This document shows positions 43,015-54,545 of a stretch of DNA of 64,000 bases, in pieces. Numbering within the stretch: position 1 is the stretch's first letter; every line of letters begins with the position of its first letter. The DNA comes from Paraspadella gotoi (taxonomy: Eukaryota; Chaetognatha): NCBI GenBank assembly GCA_051294375.1, contig CM119267.1, positions 18,020,992 to 18,084,991 of the forward strand. Direction: 5' to 3'. The position numbers and the translations under genes are program-made. The notes below the pieces were generated by a model. The model was given only the letters and a program-made list of their open reading frames with translations. It was not told where the DNA came from and ran no database searches.

Positions 43015-45483
43015 CCACACCCTTAGGCCTACGCGAACTGCACCAACTCATTGCTACTTACCGACTTCTGCCTCAGATTTCCGGCGCGTATCGTCGCTCT
43101 CGTCTGCATTATGCTGACCTCTTTCGTGAGTTAAATATGAGCGTTACAATCTGGGTTGGCAAAAACCCAGCCCACCGGGATTTTTGGTTTTTTTGGGGTT
43201 TTTTTTAATTCTTTTTAAGATATAAATTTAAAGTGTATATACTTCTTAAGTGATTATATTATATTTTATTATAAAAATATACTAATTATATTTAATAATG
43301 TTAATTAATTAATATTAATATTAATTAATATTTTTTATGGTAAACAAAAATCTAATAAATATAAAGATATATAGATGGAAAAGGCCTTATGCCAAAATAG
43401 CTTGTCCAGAATCAGGGGCAAGATGGTTAATTATACGAATGGATTCTTTTTATAATGGCTTTACCAATTTTTTAATAGAAGTTTTTAATAATCTTGAACA
43501 AATTGGTTAACTTGTGCTAAATATTTCAATATATAATTATATTGAAATTAAATTTTTTTTATAAATAGCTTTAAAGGAACCCTAACCTTGTGTTAAATAA
43601 TAACGAGAGAATATCAATCATTTTTAATATGTAGTTCTTAACCTTATTTGCGATACTGATAGATATTGATATTAAACATGGAAAACATAGGTTTAGGGTT
43701 ATTTTTTATCATTAAAATTTTTGCTTCAACAATTTATTGTTTAATATTAAAAAATTATGTAATTTTAAAAAAAAAACTTTAGTGGTTTTTTTAGCTGGGT
43801 TTTTTTTTGGCGGGTTTTTTAATGCCAACCCTGGTTACAATACTTTCGTTTAGCCGAAGTAAATCAGACCAACTCATATCAGATAATTTTTTGTTATCGG
43901 AGCCTTTTCGGCCGATATCACGGAGACACGAGTGCAAGTGTTGCCTTCGTGTTTCGTAACGAGATAAGGGCTTGTCTCAACGTGGCCGGCGAGGAATGAC
44001 TCGAGAATTAGTTGCTAGATTTCAAGAAAATTTTCTTTAATCAGGAACTCAAACTGAATTTTCCGATGGATGGGGATTGGCAGGAGTTGTTGTCACCGGG
44101 ATTTACGCAAGAAACTCTGACCGATTTGTGCAGGTTCGCGCTGGTTTCGGTTTAAGTATCAAGCGATAAAGACGTGTATTTCTCGACGAATTTTCTCTTA
44201 TTTAAGTTTTTATTTATTCTTGTTGCGTCTACAGCATACAATTGTATGCAATAATATGTAATTGTACTCATTTCTAATAAAAACGAACGAATTCTTTTTA
44301 AATTTAATAATAAATCGTTTTCTTTACATTTTCTTCGTCAGGGAGTTCGGCGACATTCTTTCCCGGGCTCCGACCAAGTTTCGTCGCCCCATCGACGGTC
44401 CTATTCGCAATCCGACCTCGGCGACTCCGGCGCCCTCCTTTCCCTCCCACATCCGCCTGCCCTCGCCCGTCACCGCGCCGCTCGTCGCAGCGCATCCCGT
44501 TGTTCTTAGCGGCGGCGCTCACGCCATCGTCAGCGCCTCTGGCGTCACCCAACTCCCGGTCATTCTTTGTTCGTCGGAGAAAGAACAGCTCAATCCCCGG
44601 CGTCGTCTGATTTCGTCTTTGGCGCCGAACCGCAAATCCGCAACGAACTTGGTCGCCGTCGATGCCAACGCCTCCTACGTGCCGGTAGTCGTGTCCCGAC
44701 AGGATCTCGCTGCCGAATCGAAACGGGAATCCCGAAAGAGGGCGTCTACGGGACAATTGCAACTCGCTCATCACCGTCAAATGTTGTCGCATCATCAGAT
44801 GATTCTAGAACAAACACAACGAGATTACTGCGACGAGAAGAGACAAAAACTAGCGGCGGCGGCGGTAGCGGCGGCGGCGACCAACACACTGTCGCAGTTT
44901 CGGCCGGCGATGAGCGGCGTCTCGGTTTCCTCGTCGGCAACCGCCCTTCTCGATGCCGCTTCCCTGTTTCCGCTGGCCGAAACGACAACGAAGACTTTCG
45001 ATGCGAACCCGAAACTCTCCCAATGTGCTTTCAACGATTTGTCCAATGCCATAATACCGCCTGCTTGGTCTCAAGGTAAGATCATAATTAATTTTTATTT
45101 TATTTTTTAATCTATCGTTGACTTATTAATATCTCTCCTCAGTCCCGACACCATCTTCGCGAAACCTGAGACTCTTAACGACTTCGAAACCCGTGGAAAA
45201 TACGCATCGATTCCCCAACTCGGCCATCTCCCACTCCACCGGCGTCTCGTCGATTCAATTGGTGAGGGGTCACGCCGGCGTCATCGTCGAGAACCTCACG
45301 ACGCTCGAGTCCGAGTCTCAACAGCCTCTTCGTCAGCCAGCATCGTTGACGTCGACGCAGTCGGCGGTGTCCTTGGACTCGGCTCTCTTTCAAGCCCTCG
45401 GCCCTCAATATTCGGCGCCAGCGGTGTCAGGGGAACTGCAGGGTGTCGTCGGAGCCCCCCAGATCTTTCACTACGCGCCTTGA
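41040..45483 (+). CDS. CycT: cyclin T, regulatory subunit of P-TEFb
   Basis: Exons 41040-41201, 41271-41414, 42414-42557, 42658-42780, 43027-43125, 44045-44133, 44342-45075, 45143-45483; phases agree and give 611 residues. It begins NRWIFAQERL, like the RWYFTREQL of cyclin T. The first cyclin box contains LAINTAIVYMRRF and SAKVEEQPRKLDHVV (the family hallmark is KVEEQPRKLEHV). DHAHPYVVKLC and the second box (ATNSL-like CTNSLLLTDFCLRF) follow. The C-terminal third is Ala/Ser/Pro-rich with a His-rich segment (HHRQMLSHHQM), which in cyclin T1 helps contact the polymerase tail. With CDK9 it releases paused RNA polymerase II. Introns 2 (999 bp) and 5 (919 bp) are enlarged by repeats, including a hAT-like element in intron 5. 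Confidence 0.94.
41940..42095 (+). mobile_element. diverged relative of the 19.8-kb hammerhead-like element, in cyclin T intron 2
   Basis: The order is a CT-rich run and CACTCTC, about 55 bases, a 6-bp hairpin ACTCTT/AAGAGT (42021-42026, 42031-42036), GAAAC at 42038-42042, TTGTCC, then AAATCGTTGTTG. The same order occurs in the fold-back at 19826-20106 (GAAAC, ATGTCC, AAATCGTTGTT). The CTGATGA part is degenerate (CAGAAGA). Boundaries are approximate. Confidence 0.45.
42956..43012. repeat. (CT)n microsatellite at the cyclin T exon 5 acceptor
   Basis: Pure CT run of about 57 bases ending 14 bases before the AG acceptor of exon 5 (exon starts 43027), so it forms the polypyrimidine tract of that splice site. 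Confidence 0.95.
43143..43841. mobile_element. hAT-like non-autonomous DNA transposon (MITE) in cyclin T intron 5
   Basis: A perfect 8-bp target duplication GTTACAAT (43143-43150 and 43834-43841) encloses 683 bp. Its ends are inverted: left CTGGGTTGGCA, right reverse complement CAGGGTTGGCA (10 of 11 identical). The 8-bp duplication and CAGGG-type ends are hallmarks of the hAT superfamily. The interior is AT-rich with no transposase frame, so it needs a transposase from elsewhere. It sits in the intron between 43125 and 44045, in either orientation. Confidence 0.78.
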
Positions 45484-46368
45484 GAAACGAGAGTGAAAAA
45501 TATCGAAAATTGTCTGACATTGGACTTCGGTTAGCGGGGCGATCTGACCGTCGACTTAAGACACTTAATTTTTTTTCCTCCCTGAGTTGTTCTTATAACT
45601 TCGAAGCAGACGTAGACTTAGTGTTTGTATTAGGCTGTTCCCCCAGCTCCTCAACCCCAGGGTTTATCAATCCAAAACAATAACAAGGTCTCCTTTCTCC
45701 CGCGCTTTAACTTCGAGATTGCAGTTTTTCCCTACGTTAGATCCTCACCCTAATTATATTTGCCGAGAAATGTTTCTCAGAGAATACTGGTTACAAATAT
45801 AGGTCGGCAACGTTACTATTACGTGTGGGTTTTTTGTTTGTTTTTTTTTTTTTCATTTACTTTTTAGCGCTTAGTTTTCATGCATTTTTTTATTCTTTTA
45901 TTTAATCTTTATAAGTTACTCGTCGGAAACAGTCATCCTCATCACCCCCCCCCCACAGACTGATGATAATGTTACTATTCTTTTTACCATTATTGCCTAT
46001 TTAAAAAGTGCAAACAAACAAAAAAAAAATTCTAGTCGCCATTGTTCCCGTTAGTTAGGCGTTGGATTCGTTCTTAAAATGTCCTACATAACGCGAAAAA
46101 AAAATTGTGTAATTCTCCGAGCTTTTCTGTGATATAGTCTTCGCGTTGTTCTAGATGTAATTTCTCTCACTTGTCTGTTTTTTATTTCGCTAAGTAACCA
46201 CGAATGTTCCTCACTGACTTGATTTTTACTTTATTTTCAATCTCGTCCTGCGTAAGCCTTGCCAAACAAAAAAGGGTTAACCGATTCACTCTTTGACTGT
46301 CTCTCTTTCTCGATGACAGATATTTTCTCGCCTTTGGTTTTTGAAACATTCGAACATAAAAACTCACG
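45484..46368. other. cyclin T 3' UTR and spacer
   Basis: AT-rich with homopolymer runs (T, C and A). No coding exon is supported. It holds the 3' UTR of cyclin T and the promoter region of WBP4. Confidence 0.55.
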
Positions 46369-47560
46369 ATGACGGAAGTTTGGAAATCTTTGGGAAGAAA
46401 ATACTGTGAGTTCTGCGACTGTTGGTTCGCCGATAACAAAGTGAGTACCGCAGTTTACCACAAAAAAAAAAAGCAGTTGGTGTTTCCCCGTCGACTCTAC
46501 TATTCGATCTCTATTCATCTCTTAGGTTAGTATTAGTTTTCACGAAAACGGCAAGCGACACAAGGAATCGGTGGAGAGAAAGGTTCAAGAAATCGCCAAG
46601 AAGGGAACGGAGCGGGAACGAGCGTTGAAGAATGAAAAAAATTTTTTGGAGGCGATGGAAAAAGGCGCCGCCAAGGCCGTGCAGCGTGATATTAAGGCGA
46701 ATCCGAGGTGAGAAGACTAATCTGTCATTGCGACATTGGACTCGATAATTTTCTTTTTCATGTCATTTAAAAACTAGAATGATAAACAACTATTTCGGCG
46801 ACGACGTTCCGATTCCCGAAGAGTCCGACTGTGCCGCTCCTCCGCTCCAATACCCGTCTGAACCCGAAGGCGATGATGGTGCTCCGCCTATGCAAGGACC
46901 TTCTCTGCCGCCCGCCCCCAAGAAACTTAAGAAAGAGGAGGAAGAGGAAAAACCTGTCGCGCCCAAACTCAAACCTAACAAAGTTTGGCAAGAGGTTCAA
47001 TCTCCCGAGGGCTACAGTTACTACTGGAACGTGGAAACAGGTCAAGTGACTTGGACGGCGCCGCCAGGCGGTTACGTTTCATTGTTGGAGCAAGCCGCCT
47101 CTACCCCTGGCGTCGTATTGTACGACGACCCCAACGCCGAAGAGACAACCGTGGAGACGCCTGAACTTTCTCAGTCACAGACTGGCGCCGGCTTGGTTCA
47201 TAAGAAGAGTTGGAAGGAGCGAGCTTACGGAGGGTGGAGTAAAGTAAAAAAGAGGTAATTTTTTTATCCCTAAACTTCCCGGTTTGTATAACATTATTTT
47301 ACTTTTTATTTTCTAGTGAAGTTCAGTCGGTTGACCTTCAACTTCCTCAAGCTACAATAGACGCCAACGCCGAGCGAGATCGTCTCGCCGCCGAAGCCGC
47401 TTCAGCCAGCGCCGATGCCAAAGCTATTCAGTTCAAAACAAAAACGGTGGGGTCACTGACTTCGGCTCCGTCGTCCTCCAGAGGTCCCGCCGCCATCACC
47501 TTTAAAAAGAGAAAGATCACATCGGGAGCCAACAGCCGAACGAGAGGGGACGACAGTTGA
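46369..47560 (+). CDS. WBP4: WW domain-binding protein 4 (FBP21), spliceosomal
   Basis: Exons 46369-46440, 46526-46707, 46778-47254, 47317-47560; phases agree and give 324 residues. The N-terminus is a matrin/U1-C type zinc finger (YCEFC...FHENGKRHK). Next come a charged helix (REALKN-type), a Pro-rich acidic linker and one WW domain (WQEVQSPEGYSYYWNVETGQ followed by VTWTAPP). Human WBP4 has two WW domains; only one is clear here. HKKSWKERAYGGWSKVK and the basic C-terminal FKKRKITSGANSR, RGDD match the human protein. WBP4 is a component of the activated spliceosome in the nucleus. Confidence 0.92.
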
Positions 47561-47792
47561 CTCAAAATGTACACTTGCTTATTCCTGGTTGTTAATGTTA
47601 TTCGTTTAAATTTAATTATTTTTAGTTTCGATTTTCAACGCAGCTGATAGAATGTATGTCCAACCTCTTCAATTACTAATATAACCCCCCAATCCTTTTT
47701 TATTTTACTTCCTATCCAGCTCCCGTTTCGAATTCTCAATTTTATTTTAACTTATGTTGTTTTTATTTGTACCTAATTTCGACTCTTTCCCG

Positions 47793-49497
47793 ATGGCTTT
47801 TTTGTGCCGACTGTTCTTCATCCCATCTGTTCACCCTCGTCCTCGTTCCCCGTCAACAGGGGGACCACTTTTCCGCGGACTCGTTGCTCTCAGTATCGTT
47901 GCTTTCTTCAAGACTTCGCCTTCAGTGGCTTCCTTGGACGAAACTCTTGAGGCGCTTGAGGGGTGAGAGAAACTTTTTCAAACGGGACCTTTCCCAACTT
48001 TTATTATTATTCTTGACGGTTCCAGGATGACGGCCGTAAATCAATTGACCCGAGGTCTCTGCCTCACTCATAACTGCCTCCGGGTTCACCGACCCGACGA
48101 CCTTACCAACTTTTATATATCCAAGTTCGGAATGCGACTCTTGGGAAACCTTACGACCGAATCCGGAGAGAAATGGACCTATCTTGGGTTCGCCGAGAGT
48201 CCCGGTAAAAAAAAAAAGCTTTGCCTTTAACAGGGTCCGTGGGGCATTGGGCGCTTAATTCTAAATCACCTTATTTCAAATCTCAAATCAGGCATTTTGT
48301 GGAATCCGACATCCGCGTATTTGGAGTTGCGGTACAACCCAAACGCACTTGATCGTGAACCGTACGCGGCGTCGAAAAATGACGTAAATTTATTTTCTGA
48401 AAACCGGACCCTATCCCTGTCTAACGTCGATTATCCTTTTGTCGAAGCCAGGTTTACTGGAAAATCGGCGTGACGACGCCGGACGTAAACGAAGCGGCGT
48501 CTCGCCTTCGTGACGGCGAGGTCGTCGTCGCCAACGGGCGTCAGTTGGAAGACATCGGTTTCTTAACAAATCTCTCCGACCCCGAGGGTTTTTCCATAGA
48601 ATTACTTCAGCACGACTTTGAAAAGAATTTTAAGTAGGTAGTAAACCGTTTAAAGGTATTTGTTATTGATAAATACGGAATTAGGTTTGTTCCGTATATT
48701 AAATTTTAGGTAACTTTAAAGAAGAGCAATAAAAGTGAATATAAAAAGTTATTGAAATGTAAAATCCACATTTTTGACTCCGACAAAACAAAGTGTAAAT
48801 AGCATTTCGCTTTTAGGAGATTAACTTTTCGTCGAGGTTATCATATGCTTTTCTTAATTCATGTAATTATCGGTTTTAATGATTAATAAATTTATCAAAT
48901 TTACACAAAAGCTAGATTGCCGTTCACCGTTCACAAACTTTAACTAATAAAAATTATTCTCTTCTTATCCTACCTGACCTCTCCTCCCCTCTCTCACCCA
49001 CCCCCCTACCCCCCCAAACAGTCGATCCACTCCTTCCTCTTCGCTCTCCCTCGGATTTCCCCTCACCCTCGGCCAAATCACTCTCCGCGTGGCAGAAGCC
49101 GAGGCCAGTCTCCAGTTCTATTGCGATCGACTGGGAATGAGGCTTCTCTCGCGACAGAGAGTCCCGAATCTCGGTTTCACGCTTTACTTTCTTGCTTGGA
49201 CCGACGAGGAACCGCCGAATCAGGTAAACCGTAAAGGAATAAAATATAGTTATTTAATTTTGTTTTAAGTAGTAATTTATTATTTAAATAGGAGCGGCCA
49301 TATGATAATGTTTTCTTTTTAAACATTTGTAAAAAAGGACGTGGATGCAGTTGAAAATCGCGAATGGTTGTGGAAACGTCCCTACACGACCCTGGAACTT
49401 CAGCATGGGTCAGTCCGTCCGCGATACAATGCCCCGGAGGACCACGAGGCCGGATTCATGGGCCTCAGGGCTCATTCATCCAAGTGAGCGGGAATTC

Positions 49498-49549
<52 letters not shown>

Positions 49550-50126
49550 CGCGAATGTGAGAATGAATGGTGTAGAAATCGGCCACAAAAGGTTTCGAAC
49601 GGTCGAGTCGAAATCGAGGCTCGCGGTCGCATATACAAAAGCGACGGTCGAGGGTAAAAAACGTGGGTCTCTCGCCGTCGAAGATAAACAATAGCTGAAT
49701 GTTGGGGACGAGGAAGAGGAGGAAAAGGCGGACGCCAGTGAGGATAAGGGGCTGGTGAACAGGGAGGAAAAAGTAAGTCGATTCGAACGATGGACGCGAA
49801 ACGTTTGATGAAAAGAGACGAAGACGAAACCAGATCGCAGATGTAGCTGTCGATCCCTCGTGTCGATCCCTCGTGTCTCCAAACAATTACAAGGGGGGCG
49901 GAAGAGAGAGAGAGAAAGGACTCGTTTCTTTTTCGAAGCCAGCATCTGAAAACTAATTCATTTTTCACGTTTTTCTCCCAGCGTTCGTCAATTGTCCTCC
50001 TACTTCGAATCACTCGGGTTGACGATCGAGAACCGAATTTCGGACCACGATCCTTTTAGTCTTCCTGCCTTCACCGTTCGCGATCCGGACGGAGTTCCTA
50101 TTACTTTTAATCAAATTGCCCTCTGA
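47793..50126 (+). CDS. tandem glyoxalase/VOC-fold protein
   Basis: Exons 47793-47962, 48026-48204, 48292-48383, 48452-48633, 49022-49223, 49338-49483, 49982-50126; phases agree and give 371 residues. Two VOC halves are seen. Half 1 (about residues 60-205) has NFYISKFGMRLLG, AYLELRYN, WKIGVTTPDVNEA and DPEGFSIELLQ. Half 2 (about 225-371) has LRVAEAEASLQFYCDRLGMR, FTLYFLAW, TTLELQHG and DPDGVPITF. Half 2 most resembles glyoxalase I. The metal-binding His of glyoxalase I is replaced in both halves (WKIGV, FMGLR), so activity is doubtful. The first exon encodes an Arg/Pro-rich hydrophobic leader that could target mitochondria or the membrane; if it is not used, translation would start at 48027. 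WBP4 ends 232 bp upstream. Confidence 0.8.
49503..49544. repeat. (GA)n microsatellite just after a splice donor
   Basis: GA run beginning 20 bases inside the last intron of the glyoxalase-fold gene. That intron (498 bp) is GC-richer than its neighbours. Confidence 0.95.
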
Positions 50127-50779
50127 TTGACTTTTTTAAATGGATTGAAGTATTTTTATTATTTTTTTACTCGCACGTGAATTAAAAAAAAATTGATTAC
50201 AATCTCTTCGACTTTCAATGAAAATAAACGGACTTGGATTGTAACGACCATTTAGTATTTACAATTTTACTTTTCATTTATATTAATAATTTAATCGATT
50301 GTTTTAATCTGATGGGCGTCTTTTGGTTCACAATCCGCTATTCGAATCGGGTTTTTATGTGTTATTTTGACATTTATATTTTTTATCGCTTTGCGTTTGC
50401 GACGATTTTGCTGTGGTTTTGCACATAAGTGTCGTCGTTGTTGTTTTCGTCGGCGTTCCAATTTATGGATCGCCTTTTTTATGATTAAATTTGGGTGTCT
50501 GAAGCTGAAAATTTATATACAGCTTCTCATCATCGATGTGCTTAAAATTGAGTCAGGACAGTTATTAAATGTTTTGTTTACATTTTATCAAAACAAAGAA
50601 AAAATTTTCTTTTATTTTTATATTTCTTTCTCTCTCTCTTTTCTCTTTTAATTATATGTCTCTCTCTCCCTCTCTTTTCCCTAGTCACTGATAGGGAAAA
50701 AACGAGTCTGCAGCTGGCTCTGCAGGGGCTTATTCTTTTTCTCTTTTCTCCTCCTGCTTCTGCTGCTGCCTTTTGATTT

Positions 50780-50782
50780 CTT

Positions 50783-50813
<31 letters not shown>
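50780..50813. repeat. (CT)n microsatellite
   Basis: TTTC/CT run of about 34 bases in the AT-rich spacer. Confidence 0.9.
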
Positions 50814-51429
50814 GCGTTTTTATTAAAAAAAATTTGAAATAGGATTGAACTCGTAAAATTAGGCATCGCATTCGTGTATATTATCATTTTGTATCGCAAC
50901 ATCGGGTTTTTTATTTCGTTTTTTTTTCTCAGGATAGGGTAGTCTGGTGATTTTTTATTTTTATTAAGAAAATTTTTTTTCACATCTTGTCATGTAGCTT
51001 TCATATGATACCTCACATGATGCATTAAAATTATTTTATGATAGCATTATGACATAATCAGTCATAACTATTATATTAGTGAATATTATGCTTTTAAATT
51101 ACAGTTATAGATGGGTCTTCTGTAGCTCTACAAAATATATGAGTTTCGATCATTTCAAAAATTTTATAACAAAATTCAATTATCATTTATACCTTAAATA
51201 TGAAAAGAATTGGATTGATTTTTTAACCATAAAATAGCCAAAGCATACTTTATCTGTTGGTGGTCTTAAAAATTTAAATTAAAATAAGCATAATCTCATT
51301 TGCATATTTTGATATTTTTTTACCTTTCCAAATTTCTTATTACTAGGTAAGTATTTTTTTATTGTTTTAAGTGCATAACAAATTACTTGATAAGCTTTAA
51401 ATTAAGCTTATTTTAGAGAATTTACTAGT

Positions 51430-51965
51430 AACCTGACGACATCAAGCGACGGAAGTTCGGTTCTGAAGAGACAGTAATTATTGATAAGTGTTAATGACAG
51501 AACCGTTCAATATAAGCAGTCCCTGAGCTTCGGATCAGGCTGTAACACCATGTTACAGGCGGGTTAAGCGCCCCGTCCCTCTTAACTGCCAGACCACCAC
51601 CGGGCTAGAACCCCGGACCTTTGGGTTGGGAGGCGAATGACTTGCCTCCGGCACCAATGGCCGCTGATGAACGGTTGGTGGATTTTAGTCCACCATACAT
51701 CCCCCCTCCCGTAGGGAGAAGTCTGATGCGTCTCTACAGTGAATTGTTGTTGTTGGTGGAAAGTTCATCACCAAGTTGAGGCATGTCGCCTGATGTGTTG
51801 TGGGCGGTAAGTGCATCGCCAGGTTGAGGCATGTTGCCTGAAAGTTGTTGTTGCTGTTGTGTTCGGAAGTTGGGCTCACCAATGAAGAGACAGTGTTTTT
51901 TATCTCGGACGCTTAACGCCAGACTTCCCTACTCAGGGGCTGCGTCTGCAGATTAGTAGAGTGGA
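51430..51965 (-). mobile_element. GC-rich island with SINE-like B box and tandem repeat
   Basis: An approximately 0.5-kb GC-richer block in very AT-rich surroundings. On the minus strand GGTTCTAGCC (51603-51612) fits an RNA polymerase III B box. About 30 bases before it TGGTGCCGGAGG (near 51645-51657) is a weak A box. Next to this, about 51760-51845, a roughly 48-bp unit containing GTTGAGGCATGT is repeated twice in tandem. A short AAGAGACAGT motif occurs at both ends (about 51467 and 51886). No intact tRNA or reading frame. It is probably a composite or decayed SINE-like insertion; the ends are approximate. Confidence 0.45.
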
Positions 51966-53579
51966 GCATTTGGGAACATAAATTTTATTTGAGTGAACAA
52001 ACAAGGATTTTTAGATGTGACATCGTATGATTAAGAAGTACAAAAAATATTTTGCTTATATTGTATTTATTATAATATTTCCTTAGATATATATCCTTAG
52101 AAAATTATTAAATTTTCAAAATAATTCTTTTTTTATTTTTTATTAAAGATTCTGATTCTTCATAAAAAGTTAGATCAAAAATATAAAATGTTATTAAAAA
52201 TTTTAATGCTTTCAGTATCAAAAATTGAAAAAAGGTTAAAATATCCCTTTTTTATGCTCTGTAGTAGAAACTATTATATGATGACACGTTTTAATTATTT
52301 TTCGCAGCTTTAACCTAAAAATTAAGGGGTGAACTAGGGCAAATATTTTTTTTAAATAGGTATTAGACAATTTTTTGGTTTACTTGGTAGTTAACTGAAT
52401 AAAAGTAGGCAATTTTTAATTGAGGAAAGGATCTTTAAAACTAAGATATAACTGATAAACTTATGATCTAATTTGTTAAGATTTAAAAGGGAAATGTTAT
52501 CTTTAATAATTTGAAGCCACATAATATTAAATTAAATATTGTAATCTAATTGTATTCTATTGTAGTCTAACCTTGTATTGTATAGATGTTCCCTTTATTT
52601 CCAGAAGAAAACACTGACCTCCCCCTCCCAAAATGAGCTACAGATATAATAAGCAAATAATATTTTTAAAAGGTAATATATAAATAAAATATAAAAATAT
52701 AAGATAGTGAAAAAAGTAATTTTGCAAATTTTTATATAAAATTAAAAAAATAACAAAATAGTATAGACTAGTAACAAGGTACGCTACAATAGGATATTTT
52801 TTGGTATTAATTTTTAAACAATCTTTATCAAATATAAAACTTTAATTTGCTCAACATTGAAATTCAGTTTTAGCCCAAATATTTTTAATAAAAGATATAA
52901 TAATTTATAAAAAAAAATTAATAGCTAAGAATATGTTTGGTATTTGGTTTTTGGTAACAGGGGTTGGAGTCTATTATATAATTATTTTTAATTAAGATAA
53001 ACATTTTTCAGTATGTTCAAGAATGTCATTTTTTACTTTGTTAATAATAAAAAAATAGGAGAATTTTTTTTATTTGAAAATCATATCCATAGGATATTTA
53101 CTTTCCATATCGAGCTCGAATTTTTTAATATAATCAGCTAGGGAGGTATTGAGTAATCCATATCATATTCTGCAAAGAATTTTAATGAGCTTTGATATTC
53201 TAAATAAGATACAAAACAGTTTTGGGCGATTTGAGTCTTGTGTACATTTTTACATCATCTTTGATCAAGGTTTTAATCTTGTCAATCATATCAGGATACA
53301 ACTGAATACGTTACATTGCAAATATCTTTAAATGTATGCATCCTTATTGTTATTACTACTTTTTTTATTATCTGTTAATTTTTGTATTTATCAATGAATT
53401 AATCTTCTTTAATAATTTTATTGGTTCTGGGTCTTGTAGTAGCAAAGTAGTTTACATACTTATTGCTGATACTCATATTTCATGCCATCTGGGAAAAGTA
53501 ATTTTTGTGCTTAAAATATAATAATAAGAAATTGAAAATCTAGTTGATAACGAAATTAAAACAATAAAAGAAAATATAT

Positions 53580-54545
53580 TGTTTTATTTATTTTTATATT
53601 TATATATTTTATATTTATATATTTTTATAAATATATAAATTTAGATATTTATTATTTATTATAATAAATGATATTATTATTTATATTATTTAATATAATA
53701 TTATTAATTTATTATTATTATTATTATTAATTATTATTATAATAAAGAAAAACATCGATTTGGGAAACGGTGCTAATTTTATTTAGACCATGCATTCAAA
53801 CCATTTAGCTGTTTCATTATTCAAGGCCAGAGAAATTGTGGTGAGGTAAAAAATTATTTACAAATAAGAGAAGGTGAGATGCATGGAAGCCAATCCTGGA
53901 CCACCTACATCCCGGACGAAGAACAAGAGGGGGATGAGGGATTAATCCCTTTTTGGTTGAAAGTTTCTCTCTCTCTCTCTCTTTCTCTCTCTCTGAGTCT
54001 CCTCCTCTTCCTCTCACCTTCTCTTATTTGTAAATAATTTTTTACCTCACCACAATTTCTCTGGCCTTGAATAATGAACCAGCTAAATGGTTTGAATGCA
54101 TGGTCTAAATAAAATTAGCACTGTTTCCCAAATCGATGTTTTTCTTTATCAAACTACTCGGTGCATGAGAGAGACTTAACAATCTATTATTATAATAATA
54201 ATTATTATTATAATAAATGATATTATTATTTATATTATTTAATATAATATTATTAATTTATTATTATTATTAATTATTATTATAATAATAATATTAATAA
54301 TTATTAATATATAATTATAATTATATTAAATATATTATAATATATTATATAATATATTATATTAAATAATAATAATATATAATAATAATTAATATATAAT
54401 TATTATTATTATAATTAATTAATAATATAATAATAAATAATTAATATTATTAATAAATTATTATATTATTTAATATAATATATATTCAATAAATAATATA
54501 TTATTATTATATTATATATTTATATATTTTTATATTTATAAGAAA
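53580..54545. repeat. (TTA)n/(TA)n low-complexity region
   Basis: Almost pure A/T with TTA, TAA and TATA periodicity on both sides of the fold-back element. Confidence 0.9.
53742..54149. mobile_element. fold-back element with 138-bp inverted arms
   Basis: 53742-53879 and 54012-54149 are reverse complements over 138 bases with two mismatches. They enclose a 132-bp GC-richer loop that includes a CT run (53967-53995). Beyond the arms, an approximately 85-bp AT-rich sequence (about 53655-53741 and 54205-54289) is present as direct repeats. No transposase frame is present. Class unknown. Confidence 0.8.

Noticed and set aside
53800-54150. CRISPR-like array
   Set aside because: It is one inverted repeat pair in a eukaryotic spacer, not spaced direct repeats.
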